From Macrotrachela quadricornifera (Eukaryota; Rotifera; Eurotatoria; Philodinida; Philodinidae), in contig JAJEKB010020718.1 of assembly GCA_022393335.1 (NCBI GenBank), forward strand, positions 1-64,000: a stretch of DNA of 64,000 nucleotides. Reading direction: 5' to 3'. Of this stretch, positions 1 through 11,456 are shown one piece after another; the stretch's first letter is position 1, and every line of letters starts with the position of its first letter. The notes under the pieces are model-generated. The model saw only the letters and a program-made list of their open reading frames with translations, did no database searches and had not been told where the DNA came from. Made by a program: the position numbers and the translations under genes.

Positions 1-224
1 AGCAACGTGTTAAATGCTTAGTCATCATCAATAAAATGATCATAACTACGACACAATTTCAACTATCTTTATTTCAGATGATAGCTCTTCTCATTCTCTA
101 CAAAACTGTATATTTTGATCAACTATCTATATATGTATTCATATAGATAACATCAAATTCACAGAGAGAGGTCGAAACTTATGAAACACCCTTTAGTACA
201 TCTGTACACTGTAAAAAAAACGGT

Positions 225-960
225 AGAATAATCAATCGTTGCACGGTAGAAATCGCATCAAAAACCCTTTCAAGGGTATATATTCTGGGCATCTATCCTT
301 GAAGGGATTATGAACCAAACGGTTTATGATGATAAATGTATATGAAAATGCTGGGGGTATATGACGCCGATTCAAGGGTTTATTACTCAACGTTTTCATC
401 AAAAAGGTTTGTTAATCTCCTTTTAACTGAAAATTATTCTACGATTATGATAAAAGGGGTTATTATTGTACGTGTATGGGTAGATTATTCCACGCTTTCA
501 ACCAAAGAGCTGATTATTCTACTCTTAGGAGTAGATTGTTGCACGATTGCAATAAAACGATTTATTATTCTGTATTCACGGCATATTGTTCTACGCTCTC
601 AATCAAACGATTGATTATTCTACTTCTAAACGTAGACTGTTCTATGATTGCAATAAAAGGGTATATTATTGTACGTTCACCTATAGATTGTCCCATGCTT
701 TCAATCGATGGTTTGCTAATCTCTCTTTTCGGTATATTACTCTACGTTTAAGGGTAGATTGTTCCACATTCTTGATAGAAGGGTTTATTATTCTATCTAT
801 GAGAGCAGATTGTACTACACATTTAATAAAAGGGTTTGGTATTAAACGCTTAGGGGTAGATTACCATATGTTGGAGAGTAGATTATTCCATGCTAATGTC
901 AAAACGATGTGTCATTCTATGGTACTACAGAAAGTTTTTCATTCTTCGAGCAAAGATATA
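225..960. repeat. Degenerate minisatellite, ~51 bp unit
   Basis: Tandem units of 50-51 bases follow a pattern like gtagattattccacgcttt, then a caat-aaaagg block, then tttattattctac. Consecutive units can be read from about 479, 530, 580, 631, 682, 754 and 805, with more diverged units before and after. Because 51 is 17 codons, stops are avoided over long stretches and overlapping open frames of 91-135 codons arise on the plus strand. Their translations repeat a YSTLSIKRLIILLL-like 17-mer. I regard these frames as a by-product of the period, but real coding is not excluded. Identity between units is perhaps 60-75% by eye. Confidence 0.75.
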
Positions 961-993
961 GTATTCTACTTCCAGACTAGAAGGTTTGAATAG

Positions 994-2415
994 GCAATCA
1001 GTAAATGGTTTAAAGCATCCCTCACTCGAAAAAAGTCAATTTTTGTGTGAATGTTTGATATTGAGATAAATGGATGAGAAAATGGCTCATCTTCAAATAT
1101 TTCAGGTACAACGTTGGTTTTTCTTCGGCACCTCCGTTTTGCTCAACATTTTCGATGATTTTTGTTGATCTTTTCTTGAAAAATATGCTTATTTTGAAAA
1201 AAATGGAAGTAGTTTTTTGTTTTTACTCAATTTATGCTTTTTTGATCACGCATCCTAGATTTTTCTGGTTTGAAAGAGCTCGTAAAGATGGAGCATGATG
1301 AGGTCCATTCTTTAAAGTTATGCTTAGTTTTTATGATATCTAAAGAGATTTATATAATTTAACACCCATTTTCAGAGAGTTTTTTAAGTCATTAAACTTG
1401 TGACCCCTCTTTTCTACTTAAGAAATAAGTATTTGAAAAAACGAACTTCGTCATGCCCTGCATCTTGAGATGATCTTTCAAACAAAAACAAATTTAAACA
1501 TATCAAAACAAACGAAAACGTCATGCTCAACACATCATTCTTGATTCATTTTCATGCAAAACTTTTCCTTCAATTTTTCTTCAAATGTATGAAATCTATA
1601 GATTTCTTTAAAATTCTTTTACATACAAAACACTTTTTTTCTATTGTGTAATTTTTCATGATTTCAATAAAAATTAATAGAGCACATAAAAATCATGAAG
1701 CAACATGCACTTTTCTTAAATAAAAATGGGAAACATTTTGCTTTGAAAATTTGCAACATGGATCTCGTCTTAATATTGTACATAGAACGAAAACAAACTG
1801 AATCGAACCAAGCTCGAACTAATTTTCTATTAGATAGCTGAACATAGACTAATTTGAGATGAAAATGAATGAGTGAACTATTACTAATGAAAAAATACGA
1901 TGCCTTCACAAAAACAAAACCAACTTTTATTGATTATTGCACATGCATAATTTTATCTCAATTTATAGCATTGTCTGTTTCTCTTTATAACAATTAGGCT
2001 ATTTTTTGTTTGTAATAATCGAACACTTCAATGTGGCAAAATTATTTCTTTCCTTTTTTTGCATTAAATTTCTCCAATTTTTCTAAAGTGTAGCGAAAAA
2101 TCGTGAATCATGCTGTAAAATTGATACCAACATAAAAAACTACTCGTTCTGATGTACTAATATAAAAAATTTTTTAGTTCGAAATATATGAATAATGATT
2201 AGTTCATATAAGTATCAAGTTGAATATGGCAGTTCAGATTGTTTGAGAAAACAACTATTGATGTATAGTGTACTTTTGATTAATGGAAAGTATTGCTACT
2301 GGAATTGAATCGAATGGAACTCGATCAAGAAAAATTCGATTCTATTCGCTCTCTGATGTAGTCATATTAATCAATAATTGACATTGTCTCGTAATTAATT
2401 AAATGTTAAAACTCA
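994..2415. other. No gene seen; AT-rich intergenic DNA
   Basis: Only short frames occur (74 codons at 1074-1298 plus, 81 codons at 1664-1909 minus) with low-complexity F/S/K composition and no recognisable family. I see no clear inverted repeat or transposon end. Confidence 0.5.
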
Positions 2416-2595
2416 CTAGCCCACTTCACTGAACCAAGCGTTCCATCGAATAAAACGAGCTCCTCGACCATTCTCATTTTTCAGAGCAAAAACCTGACCA
2501 ACACATTCTATGATGTGTAAAGCAGTCAGAATAGCTTCATCGCAGAAACATTCGACCGCATCCAAATTTCGTCTATGAAAACAGAAACAAATACA
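2416..2595 (-). CDS. Possible terminal exon, unrecognised protein
   Basis: On the minus strand a splice-acceptor-like tract (gttttcatag) at about 2596 is followed by an open frame to a TAG at 2416. The segment reads RNLDAVECFCDEAILTALHI and ends in FIRWNAWFSEVG. Its amino acid composition (C, W, E, D, A) is much more protein-like than other frames nearby. I do not recognise the family and found no upstream exon, so it may be the last exon of a gene or a piece of a dead element. Confidence 0.3.
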   Translation of the reverse strand, partial: CICFCFHRRNLDAVECFCDEAILTALHIIECVGQVFALKNENGRGARFIRWNAWFSEVG

Positions 2596-2609
2596 TATCA
2601 CATTCATTA

Positions 2610-3427
2610 AGAACTATTCATTTCCTCAGTTCGATAACGGTTTATAAGAAGTTCTTTTCAATGTGGTATCATTCCACTAATTTTAATTCAGTCATATTCT
2701 GAATAATCAGCTTTTCCTCTAATCATACAGGAAACCTCCGTAACAGTAGCATCGCTTTCAAACATTCATCATCGTAATTTTGCCCATCTCTCGGTCAGTA
2801 ACGTGTTTAACATTATAAAAAAAATGGTTACTAATTATCTCATTACCCTTTCTTATGTTTTCCTTCTTGTACTTCTGAAATGATCCATACATCTTTTCTG
2901 TAAACACCATACCAAGCCATTCTATGCCCTATTTCGCAAATTTCCATGATCTTTAAGCAATAACTGAAAATATTATTTTTCAATTCCTCCAATTTTTCGT
3001 GTTTTCACTTCTACAATGGACAACAGAATGTTGATCAATGGCTGAATTCATCTTTTTCATGTTCTTGACTTTTTTGGTCTATCCCTCTTCGACATTATTA
3101 ATTACATGTTGAATAATCAAAAGTAATCACACATCTACTCCCATAATTCTTCTCCCTTTTATTTTATCCAAAATCATAATTACAGCTTCCGAGAATAAAA
3201 GCAACTATCAATTTTTTACTTCATTATTTTATTCGTCTTTTTTCTTTTTAAAATATTCAGATCAAATTTGAGGCATACGTAAAACTATCGCTTACCAATT
3301 CTTTCATTTTTTTCCATACTTTGCTTTTCAAAATCATCAATTTCATCTTGAGCAGTAGGTGAAGCTATCCATCTTTAACTCTTTGATTTCTTTGTTTTTT
3401 TCTTTTTCGAAGTTTTCAATTTATTTC
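2610..3427. other. No gene seen
   Basis: AT-rich sequence up to the left end of the first pogo-like element. No coding frame or structured repeat is apparent. Confidence 0.45.
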
Positions 3428-3430
3428 TTA

Positions 3431-3782
3431 CGAGGGAACATACTGAGATGGTTAAACGTTTTAGACCCCATCTTTTGGCCATGAGTGGACCTCGATGAGC
3501 TATGAAAAACCCCAGAAGGGTTCGTGCCTTCGTGCTTTTATTCCCGAGAAATCGAATTTTCAAGATACATAGGAAATGAGAGAATAAAATGAAAAATTAC
3601 TGTTTTTAAAGAATAATAGAGTATTAGGGTAAACAAGTCTTTTAATTTCGTATTCTGTTCGTGAAACCTGTTTTGAATTAAGAGTTGCATCGAACCTTAT
3701 CGTTAGTATTTCTACTCATTGTTTATCAACCTGTAGAACACTGAAAATTCTTCATTTTATCATTGATATCATTATAAACCAT
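3431..3782 (+). repeat. Left terminal inverted repeat of pogo-like copy 1
   Basis: It pairs with 5840-6188 over almost its full length with scattered substitutions. Both arms give a fossil open frame containing KIRFL-NK-T-ARTLL and FF-HRG-LMAK, which is a mirror of repeat sequence and not a gene. Confidence 0.85.
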
Positions 3783-4049
3783 AAAATAATACATGATGAA
3801 AAAGTGCCGGCGATACATTACCCATTATATCACTCCCCGTTTTCTTCTCTCGCATGCCGTCATGTTTTGGAGATGAATGTTATATTATACTCTTTCTTCC
3901 ACGTTCTCTTAATTTCATTCTCTTCCTTTTCTCTTTTGTGGATAATTTGTGCTATGTGGTCGTTTTTCTTTTCATTCGGTCTTTTATATAATATACAAGT
4001 GAAAGACGACCAAGCAGTTTATATCAGTTTTTCTGGTAACTATTTTAAA

Positions 4050-5818
4050 ATGATTAATCCAGCAAATGTCATTAAAGTTTTCATAGATCAAGCATCGAAC
4101 TTATTGCTGTCTGTTGCTTCGCACACTTCTACTGCCACCAATACTATCACGAATCGCGAATGCGAAATAGGGAAGCTACTGTGTGCTGTACTCGAATCAG
4201 TTACCAGTAGTGATTCACACTTCGTCGAAACAGAAACAACTCTCGATCATGAGTTGGTCGACGATGAATTGATCAGTGATGTAGAGTGCGACGATGAAGA
4301 CGAAGTTACGTACGGTTCCGATTGGACTGATGAAGAAGAGAATGAGGAAAAGTTATGCAAAGAATTTTCACTCGATTACATAATGAAGGCAGTTAATTTC
4401 TATGATGAGATCAATACGAGAACTGGAAAACAAAGCGACGATGGGAAACAGTGAAACATAACTTTCGACGGATTCCACATCAACACTATCTCGCCAGATT
4501 TCGCCATTATCTTGAAAAACATGGGACGAAGAAGCAGAAGCTCGACAAAATTGATGATCATGTATTGGATATGTTCGAACGTGCCCGGGAAAATGATTTT
4601 CCAGTACACGACATTGATCTTCGACGGTGGGCTCTTAAAAAAGCTATGGATGAGTCTTTACATAATTTCTTGACTTCAAGCCACTGGCTGTACAACTTCA
4701 AATACAAACACAATATCATCTCACGCAAAGTGACCAAGGTCAGAAATTTTGGATCAGTATTTATGAATCTGTGAAAAGAATCTTCATACTCCAAAAGTAT
4801 AAATCAAAATAAATAAAAGACACTTGCACGAGTCTTCAATTCCCATAAAAATATTTTGGTACGAGATTTACTGAAACTGTTTTCTTTACAAATTGTGACG
4901 AAGCGCCATCCAACAGAAGATCAGGAGACGATCAGAATTTCTGCTGATCAGTTCGTGGCTGATGTTCGCAAGCTTTTGTCGAAATATGAAGCCAATGAGG
5001 TTATTAATACAGATCAAAGTGGAATTCAACTAGAGCTGCACTCCACTCGCACATTGAGCTACAAAGGAGAAAAGATTACAACTGGATCTGTCCGTTGTAT
5101 AAACGCCACTACTCACAGCTACATAGTACAACCAACAATCACACTAAATGGTCATCTTCTATCACCACTCTATCTGTGCTTGAAAGAACTCAAAGGGCAC
5201 ATGAGCGAGAATATCCGTTCGCATCTTTTCAAGGTCTCCAATGTGGTGATCATCTGTAGCAGTTCGGGTAAGCTCACAACATCTTTGGTTGAGTATTGGG
5301 GCGATCATGTGCTCCTTCCGTCACTTAAGAAACGTAAAAAGTTTCTACTTATCTCGGATTGTTGGAAAGGACAGACATACGGAAAAGGATTAGATGATCA
5401 TATTCCTGGATGCACAAGACTTGAAATACCAAAAAAAACTACGGATCAAATTCAACCATTGGATGTCTTTTTCAACAGACAAATGAAAGTGATTCCTCGT
5501 CGGCTATATGATCGTATACTGCTTGATGAACTCAACATCAATATTAGCGAACGTAATAATATCATTCGTCTTATGTCTCTCACTCATAATCAACTCTCTT
5601 CCGAAGTTTCTCATCGAATGATTCAGTACGCTTGGTACGCCAGTGGTTACACAGACAATCATCCAGGGTTATTTAAAACTGTAAGCGAAGTGTGTTTTTC
5701 GTTTGACGCTACGATATGCGCCATATCTCCATGTGATATGGCTCCATCTATCTGCTGCAGCTGGTGTGCTAAACCACTATGTTTAAATCGTTTTTTTCTG
5801 AACTATCAGTTTCATTGA
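4050..5818 (+). pseudogene. Pogo/Tigger-like transposase (broken), copy 1
   Basis: The likely start is the ATG at 4050 (MINPANVIKVF), which the second copy shares. The N-terminal part ends in an acidic tract (DDEDEVTYGSDWTDEEENEE). A one-base frameshift near 4430 moves the frame, after which comes a CENP-B/Tc5-type helix-turn-helix (WALKKAMDESLHNFL, then WLYNFKYKHNIISRKVTK). An intron of about 150 bp starts near 4739; its acceptor now reads ACAA where copy 2 still has TGTAG. The DDE domain follows: NTDQSG carries the first Asp, LLISDC the second and TDQIQPLDVF the third. A Cys-rich tail (CCSWCAKPLC) precedes the stop. Family knowledge: such enzymes cut and paste the element in the nucleus. 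This copy cannot make a full protein. Confidence 0.8.
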
Positions 5819-5839
5819 TATTTTTGTAAAGACTTGTAA

Positions 5840-6188
5840 TTTATAATGATATCAATGATAAAATGAAGAATTTTCAGTGTTCTATAGGTTGATAAACAAT
5901 GAGTAGAAATACTAACGATAAGGTTCGATGCAACTCTTAATTCAAAACAGGTTTCACAAACAGAATACGAAATTAAAAGACTTTTTTTACCCTAATACTC
6001 TATTATTCTTTAAAAACAGTAATTTTTCATTTTATTCTCTCATTTTCTATGTATCTTGAAAATTCGATTTCTCAGGAATAAAGGCACGAGGGCACGAACC
6101 CTTCTGAGGTTTTTCATACCTCATCGAGGTCTACTCATGGCCAAAGGATGGGGTCTAAAACGCTTATCCACCTCGGTATGTTCCCTCG
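5840..6188 (-). repeat. Right terminal inverted repeat of pogo-like copy 1
   Basis: Reverse complement of the left arm at 3431-3782. It starts in the 3' flank of the transposase stop (5816-5818) and ends at CCCTCG. The homologous arm of the second copy is at 16280-16623. Confidence 0.85.
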
Positions 6189-6191
6189 TCA

Positions 6192-7372
6192 GATGTTACA
6201 TTAGCTGCAATCACGATCATATAACTATGTATATTAGGAGTTACTATGCTAAAGTTCAACTGAGAAATATGTGAAAACTAAACATAAACTAATTCATATT
6301 CTAATAAAAAATCAAATTAGATATTTAAACTCATTAACTAAACTCAAACTCAAACTCAAACTCAAACTCAAACTCACCAAACCCAACTGGTTTGGGCTTG
6401 GTAGATATCTAATTCATCTATATATTTATTAATTCATTCATTCATTTATTGTAATCCAATTATTTATTAAAAAATATTAAAAACAATTTAAAATTTACAA
6501 ATTTGTCAAAAAAACATTTATTCATTAATTTTTTGTGTTATATTTATTCTATTATTTGTTGATTCGCTTTAATTTATTTGTCACTCGCCCTCACCCTCAC
6601 ACCCTCAAGATATCATCGGATTACTCTGTTCGTTCTTCATCTTGTCTGTATTTTCATTCTATTACTGTTTGCTTTATTAACAGTGGCGTAACCAACGGGA
6701 GAGAAAGGTGGATCGATTCCTTCCCCTTCAAGAAAAAATTCCTGAAGGAGATATAAGGAGCTAAATTTTCAGAAAGCGCATCTTTTACTTACGACGACGA
6801 TCCTCCACTTGGGATATGGTCCGTCTCATTAGAAAATTTTTGGCGATGCGTCCGTTTATTCTGTCAGATATTTTGTCATTGCGCATAAACAAGAGATATC
6901 TTTCAATGATAAACACTTCTATACTAGAAAAATATTTATTTTTGGTTTGAAAAGATATGGCATATTTCATTTCTTCGGTGTATAAGCACGTTCTCATCGA
7001 TACTATTTCTATCCCAATTATATTAATAAAATGTGATATGAATAGATTTTTATGTTGTTAAAAAATTCTACTTAGTTGGAGCTTTTTGAAGGTATTCTTT
7101 TCAACGCATATTTAAATTCCGTCGAATAAAAGAAAAAATGAACATATATAGATGTATTTATAACGGATTCATTGAATACCTCAAGACGAAGAAAAAAATG
7201 AACAATAAAGAAAACTGAGAATACAGATTACGAAAGTAATGATACGTTAAAATAGAACAAAGAAAAATGATGAATACCAGGAAAAACAACAAACAATAGA
7301 GACGAAATTCCAACAAATGTTAGAATAGTGATAAGTGAAAATACGTCGAGTTTGACTTCAAAGTTATACTCA
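6192..7372. other. No gene seen apart from a microsatellite
   Basis: AT-rich DNA between the pogo-like element and the GPCR gene. Short frames here (73 codons at 6535 plus, 70 at 6785 minus) match nothing I know. Confidence 0.45.
6335..6376. repeat. Hexanucleotide microsatellite (CAAACT)n
   Basis: About six perfect copies of the six-base unit aaactc in tandem, then a diverged accaaaccc tail. Confidence 0.9.
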
Positions 7373-8395
7373 TCAATTCTTTATAGTTCTCATTGAAATA
7401 ACTACAGGATTATCTGCCATGTTTTCTATAGTCAAAGTGTTCGGATGAACAGCATATTGCTGACGACAAAACTGTACAATTCTCTCGAGTTTCTTTTTTA
7501 GCTCTGGTAAATGGCTAATAGATACTATTGAAAAAATGAGTAAAGTATAATAAGTGAAGAACATTGCACGTGAAAGAAACTCTGCTCCAGTATCATATGG
7601 CACGCCACATAGATGAAGAAGATTTATAAGTGCACTTGGAAAAGGAAGAACTAGATAAATCGATGAAAGAAATAACACTTGAGTTGCCATTTTACGATGC
7701 CGTCGCCAATGAATTTGTCGATGTACACGATATTTTTGCCATAAAATACGTAATAGAAGAAGTACGCTGAATATAACAATAATGAGGAAAGGTAGTATTG
7801 TATGAGCTATCGTTTGATGCATGCGGAGGAGTTTATTTTCAAAGGAACAAGGAAACATACTTGGTATAATCATACCTTCAAAACTATTCTTACATTGTAT
7901 GCCAAAAAATACGACCGCATAGTATAGTAGACAATAAATCGATAAGATAATCGGTGGTAAATAATGAAGAAAAATACGTTTCTTTCTAGATGTTACCAAC
8001 TGATCATGAAAGATAAGAATATGTCTTTCGATTGTAGCCCATGCATATAGTATTAATTGGAGAGTATAAAATGTCCAGTCAATATATCCCCATATAAGAC
8101 GAAAGGTGGGTGATGGTGAAAAAGATTGAAAGGAACGAAAATAATGAATAAACCAAGACATACCTGTTACTTGATAAAAAAGATCAATAACAAGAAGAAC
8201 AATGATGATGTGATTATACAGAGCTCGACGAAGAGCTTGATCGAAAAGAAAATGATATAAACTGTATAATGAACAGATCACCGATGGAATAAATAAAAAA
8301 AGAAAAATCCAGAATTGTGTGAAATAAAATCGTTGTGTATCGATGTCGAATAATGATATGTCATTATAAGAACTGTTGTCTACAGTTGATATATT
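7373..8395 (-). CDS. Rhodopsin-like GPCR of the rotifer-expanded type
   Basis: A 340-codon open frame runs from 8395 down to a TGA at 7373. The N-terminus holds several NxS/T-like sites (DNSSYND), fitting an extracellular tail. Hydrophobic spans follow for TM1 (FWIFLFLFIPSVICSLY) through TM7 (FFTYYTLLIFSIVSI). An ERH triplet closes TM3 in the place of DRY, and a conserved-looking FLHYLPPIILSIY makes TM4. The cytoplasmic tail ends in VVISMRTIKN. NPxxY is missing from TM7. Family knowledge: single-exon-like receptors of this class are abundant in bdelloids, with ligands unknown. No ATG lies in frame before the upstream TGA (8396-8398). A splice acceptor (ctgtag, near 8388) could join a short first exon that I could not locate, or the 5' end is lost. 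Confidence 0.8.
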   Translation of the reverse strand, partial: NISTVDNSSYNDISLFDIDTQRFYFTQFWIFLFLFIPSVICSLYSLYHFLFDQALRRALYNHIIIVLLVIDLFYQVTGMSWFIHYFRSFQSFSPSPTFRLIWGYIDWTFYTLQLILYAWATIERHILIFHDQLVTSRKKRIFLHYLPPIILSIYCLLYYAVVFFGIQCKNSFEGMIIPSMFPCSFENKLLRMHQTIAHTILPFLIIVIFSVLLLLRILWQKYRVHRQIHWRRHRKMATQVLFLSSIYLVLPFPSALINLLHLCGVPYDTGAEFLSRAMFFTYYTLLIFSIVSISHLPELKKKLERIVQFCRQQYAVHPNTLTIENMADNPVVISMRTIKN

Positions 8396-9202
8396 TCAGA
8401 AAAAAATAAATGTTGTTGACAAAGATGTGTTGAATAATTAGAAGTGAAAATTATACTTGGCTGGATTAAGAGTTACTCAGGACATATTTAATGGATTATA
8501 AAACTAAGAAATACACCATTTAAACTCCATTATAATTTTTTTCCGGATCTTAATCTAGAGAAAAAACACATATGTTATGCGTTTCTCTGTATCTTCTACT
8601 TTTTCTCGATGTTTGTAACATTTATATTTTCAAAATAAAAGCTTTGAAATAAAATAAAAAAGAGTTATTCGTGCATGCTACTTTTTTTTGCCATGCGCTT
8701 TATTGAAATAGCAGAAATAGATTAATGAAAATAAAACTATTTTAAAACTATTCTTCATTAGCGTTGAGAATCCAATATATATAAAACATATTTTATCTCA
8801 TATAAAACTGAGACGCATATGGGACGCATCCAAACGCGTTGGTAGATGCGTCTAGATGTGTTTTAGTTAGCAGACGTGTTTTGAAAGGTGCGTCTGAACG
8901 TATTTCAACTGACAGTTGCGTTTAGACATACCTCATAAAGAAGAGCTTGAATTTTTAAAAATACTTTTAAAGTAATTCTAATCACATTCATAGAACATAC
9001 TTGTGTTAAAGAAATTCATATATATTCTTGTCTTAATAAGAAGGTTGAATTGATATTCGACATAATTAGGTTCTCCTCTTTTTAATTTAATTTAATTTAA
9101 TTTTAATATAATAATATACAATAACTAGTGAGGTTTCGTATCCTAACGAGATACTTCGTCAGATATCAACAATAAAACAAATGACATAACAAACATTAAC
9201 AT
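8396..9202. other. No gene seen; short degenerate repeat of gacgcatctaa-type words
   Basis: Between about 8811 and 8935 the word gatgcgtct/gtgcgtctg recurs with roughly 27-28 base spacing in direct and inverted orientation. A (TTTAA)n run sits at about 9082-9106. Otherwise nothing coding. Confidence 0.5.
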
Positions 9203-9389
9203 ACAAGTGAAAACAGAACAATAAGAACAGATTAGACTATTTTCTTTTTTTTTAATCATTACTATTGATATAGAAAAGGATAACCTCCTCTCTAGCCGAC
9301 ATTATCCCGTCTTATTTTTTTGTATCACTATCAATGATTAAAAAAAAGAAAATAGTCTAATCTGTTCTTATTGTTCTGTTTTCACTTTA
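9203..9389. repeat. Inverted repeat, ~57 bp arms
   Basis: Left arm 9203-9266 (aagtgaaaacagaacaataa through taatcatt) and right arm 9331-9388 are near-perfect reverse complements around a loop of about 65 bases. The right arm ends where the candidate LTR starts. It may be a small foldback element. Confidence 0.8.
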
Positions 9390-9391
9390 AA

Positions 9392-9983
9392 TGTATGATC
9401 TATGCTGCTAAATCTTCACTTGGTTAAAAACCATGCCGACGCTGCCCAACCTCTGTGTGCTGATAATCACACAGATCGCTTAAGAATGAGCGATACTGAG
9501 ATCATCACTACACATTACCATCCCTCGATGACATCATAGTCATATAGAATCAACCTTAACCGATATCACCCTTACGTGATGGTATAAAAGTAACTCGTAT
9601 GTGATACAACATATATGTAATGAGAGGCTTCACCGATATCGGACTTATATAATGACGCAGGTAATATCATCCTTAGATGAGATTACATGCGATATTATAT
9701 CAGTGTAGTGCTCACCTTCACCGCTATCATACTTATATCACACGGATGATGTAAACCAAATCCCTTACGAACAAGTGATATATATATAGCAGTGAGTGTT
9801 GAATGAAGGGAGAGCAAGTAGCTTCGCAATAAAACTTGTGTGTGAAGAAAAGAACAGTGTTGAAATAAAAGTCCTCATTACAAGTAACGAAAGTAGATTT
9901 GTACGATAACAACGGTGAACAAGCTCGACAGCGATCTACTCAAACAACGACCACGTCTCATTATCAATCAACAATCCCGTACA
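9392..9983 (+). mobile_element. Candidate solo LTR
   Basis: A block of more balanced base composition begins TGTATG and ends CGTACA, giving the TG...CA ends expected of an LTR. In the expected order it contains a TATA-like tatatatata at about 9779-9788 and an AATAAA at about 9828. No second copy, primer-binding site or polypurine tract lies beside it, and I see no clean 4-6 bp target duplication (TTAAA left, CCATC right), so the exact ends are uncertain. The alternative is an unrelated intergenic repeat. Confidence 0.35.
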
Positions 9984-11456
9984 CCATCTATTTTTTGTTA
10001 CATTGCTGATTTTCAAGAAGATCTAAATTTCTAAAGTTAATCAGAATGAAGGTATATTCAACATAGGCAACGATGATTTTATGGAGCAGTATTACAAAGT
10101 TTTAAACTTATCATATGAGCTTCATGTGTATTTGAAATGCTTTCAATATTGAAAATTTGCGCTAAGTGTGCACAATACTTCTTCTGTACTCAAATAACTC
10201 AATCGAGAAATATCAACATAAGGTTTTGTATCTGTTACTGATTGGTTTACTTTAATATCCAGAAAATCTCGTACAGAAAGAGCAAGAAAAAACATTTTTT
10301 TACATATGTGATAGAAAGATGTTTACCCCTTTCTGCACTGCTCTGTCCGTGGCTTTGATGGTCAGGCACACTCAGGCTGTTCTTAAGCAACTTTTTGTTA
10401 TGCACACCTTTGTTAAAGCTTTGAAGAACACTTACAAACGCATCCTTGATCCTTTGTGCGGCTACTGAATGTGCTATTTATATTCTACCAAGGAATACAA
10501 ATCAATTCTCAATTTATATCTCAGGTCGGTTTTTCCGATCCAAATACAAATACAAAGTAGTAAGTATATTTTTCCAATATATTTTCTATTTTACATCAAC
10601 TCACATTAGACGCATTTGACAAAGCTCAAGTATTATACAAAACATTACACGATCTGACACCTGATGACACTGCAAAAACACTTCTGTATAATCAATTTTG
10701 GATGAATGGAGATGGATCAAGAGAACTATGTTGATATAATTTCGTTTTACAAGAAAACATTTAAAATTGATCAAAAGGTACTTTCTCCAAATCATTCATC
10801 ATTAGGAATTTCGTATACAAAAAAATAGTTTTAATTGAAATCTATCTTTATGATCAGTAGTGTTTGACAATTCATCTTAAATAAACCAGCTAGTATCAGA
10901 TTATTCGTGACTAACGTATATAAAATATTTCTAAATTCGTTCACTTGTAGTGTTAGAATGCAACCAATATGATCGAGCAGAATTTCACTAAATTTATAAA
11001 ACAAATGAAGTATGATGAGCTCATGCAGTTTTCAAGATATCTCAAAATTTTCTAAGAAAAAGAGTTCAAAAAACTTTTAATTTTTTGTTAGATAAGATTG
11101 ATCTTGGAATGAACAATACTGGCATCTATCCTCAACATTGAATAAAGTAAAATTAAAGTTATATCCACATCTTTAGATATTTATATAATGATGACAAAAT
11201 TTTTGATCAGATCTAAATATGTTATAGAAGATTTATTATGATAAAAATTTATGTTGGTAAACAAAAATACAGAATAAGATGAGAACAGAGTAAAAACAAC
11301 TTTTTTTTTATGTAAAAAGTATTGGTTATTACGATTTGATGAATAAGAAAGATGTGTTATAAAATATTTTGCTGATTAAAGGCGTCCCGATCATCACATA
11401 CATGATACTACCACGCATAAAGTTAACACTACATCTATTTTTGATAGTTATTTTCA
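9984..11456. other. No confident gene; one coding-like island at 10320-10470
   Basis: Mostly AT-rich. The island at 10320-10470 has higher sequence complexity and is open on both strands: 49 codons on plus starting MFTPFCTALSVAL, and a frame on minus with LQSFNKGVHNKKLLKNS. I cannot assign either. Confidence 0.35.

Larger units (their letters stand above)
3431..6188 (+). mobile_element. Pogo/Tigger-like DNA transposon, copy 1
   Basis: The element is bounded by long terminal inverted repeats of about 350 bp (3431-3782 and 5840-6188). The tips read CGAGGGAACAT on the left and ATGTTCCCTCG on the right. Inside is a transposase with a CENP-B/Tc5-type helix-turn-helix and a DDE domain, in plus orientation. 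The base triplet just outside the left tip is TTA (3428-3430) and outside the right tip is TCA (6189-6191). The second copy in this window has TTA on both sides, so a 3-bp TTA duplication with one later change is the simplest reading. The copy is dead: one frameshift and a damaged splice acceptor. Confidence 0.85.

Noticed and set aside
336..993. Three overlapping plus-strand frames (91-135 codons) as genes
   Set aside because: They are translations of the 51-bp minisatellite in different frames; no domain or splice structure supports any one of them.
3375..3563. Small protein starting MKIRFLGNK and its twin at 6056-6274
   Set aside because: These lie in the two terminal inverted repeats of the pogo-like element and mirror each other; repeat sequence, not a gene.
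4400..4794. Minus-strand frames of 69 and 78 codons inside the pogo-like element
   Set aside because: Antisense shadows of the transposase helix-turn-helix region.
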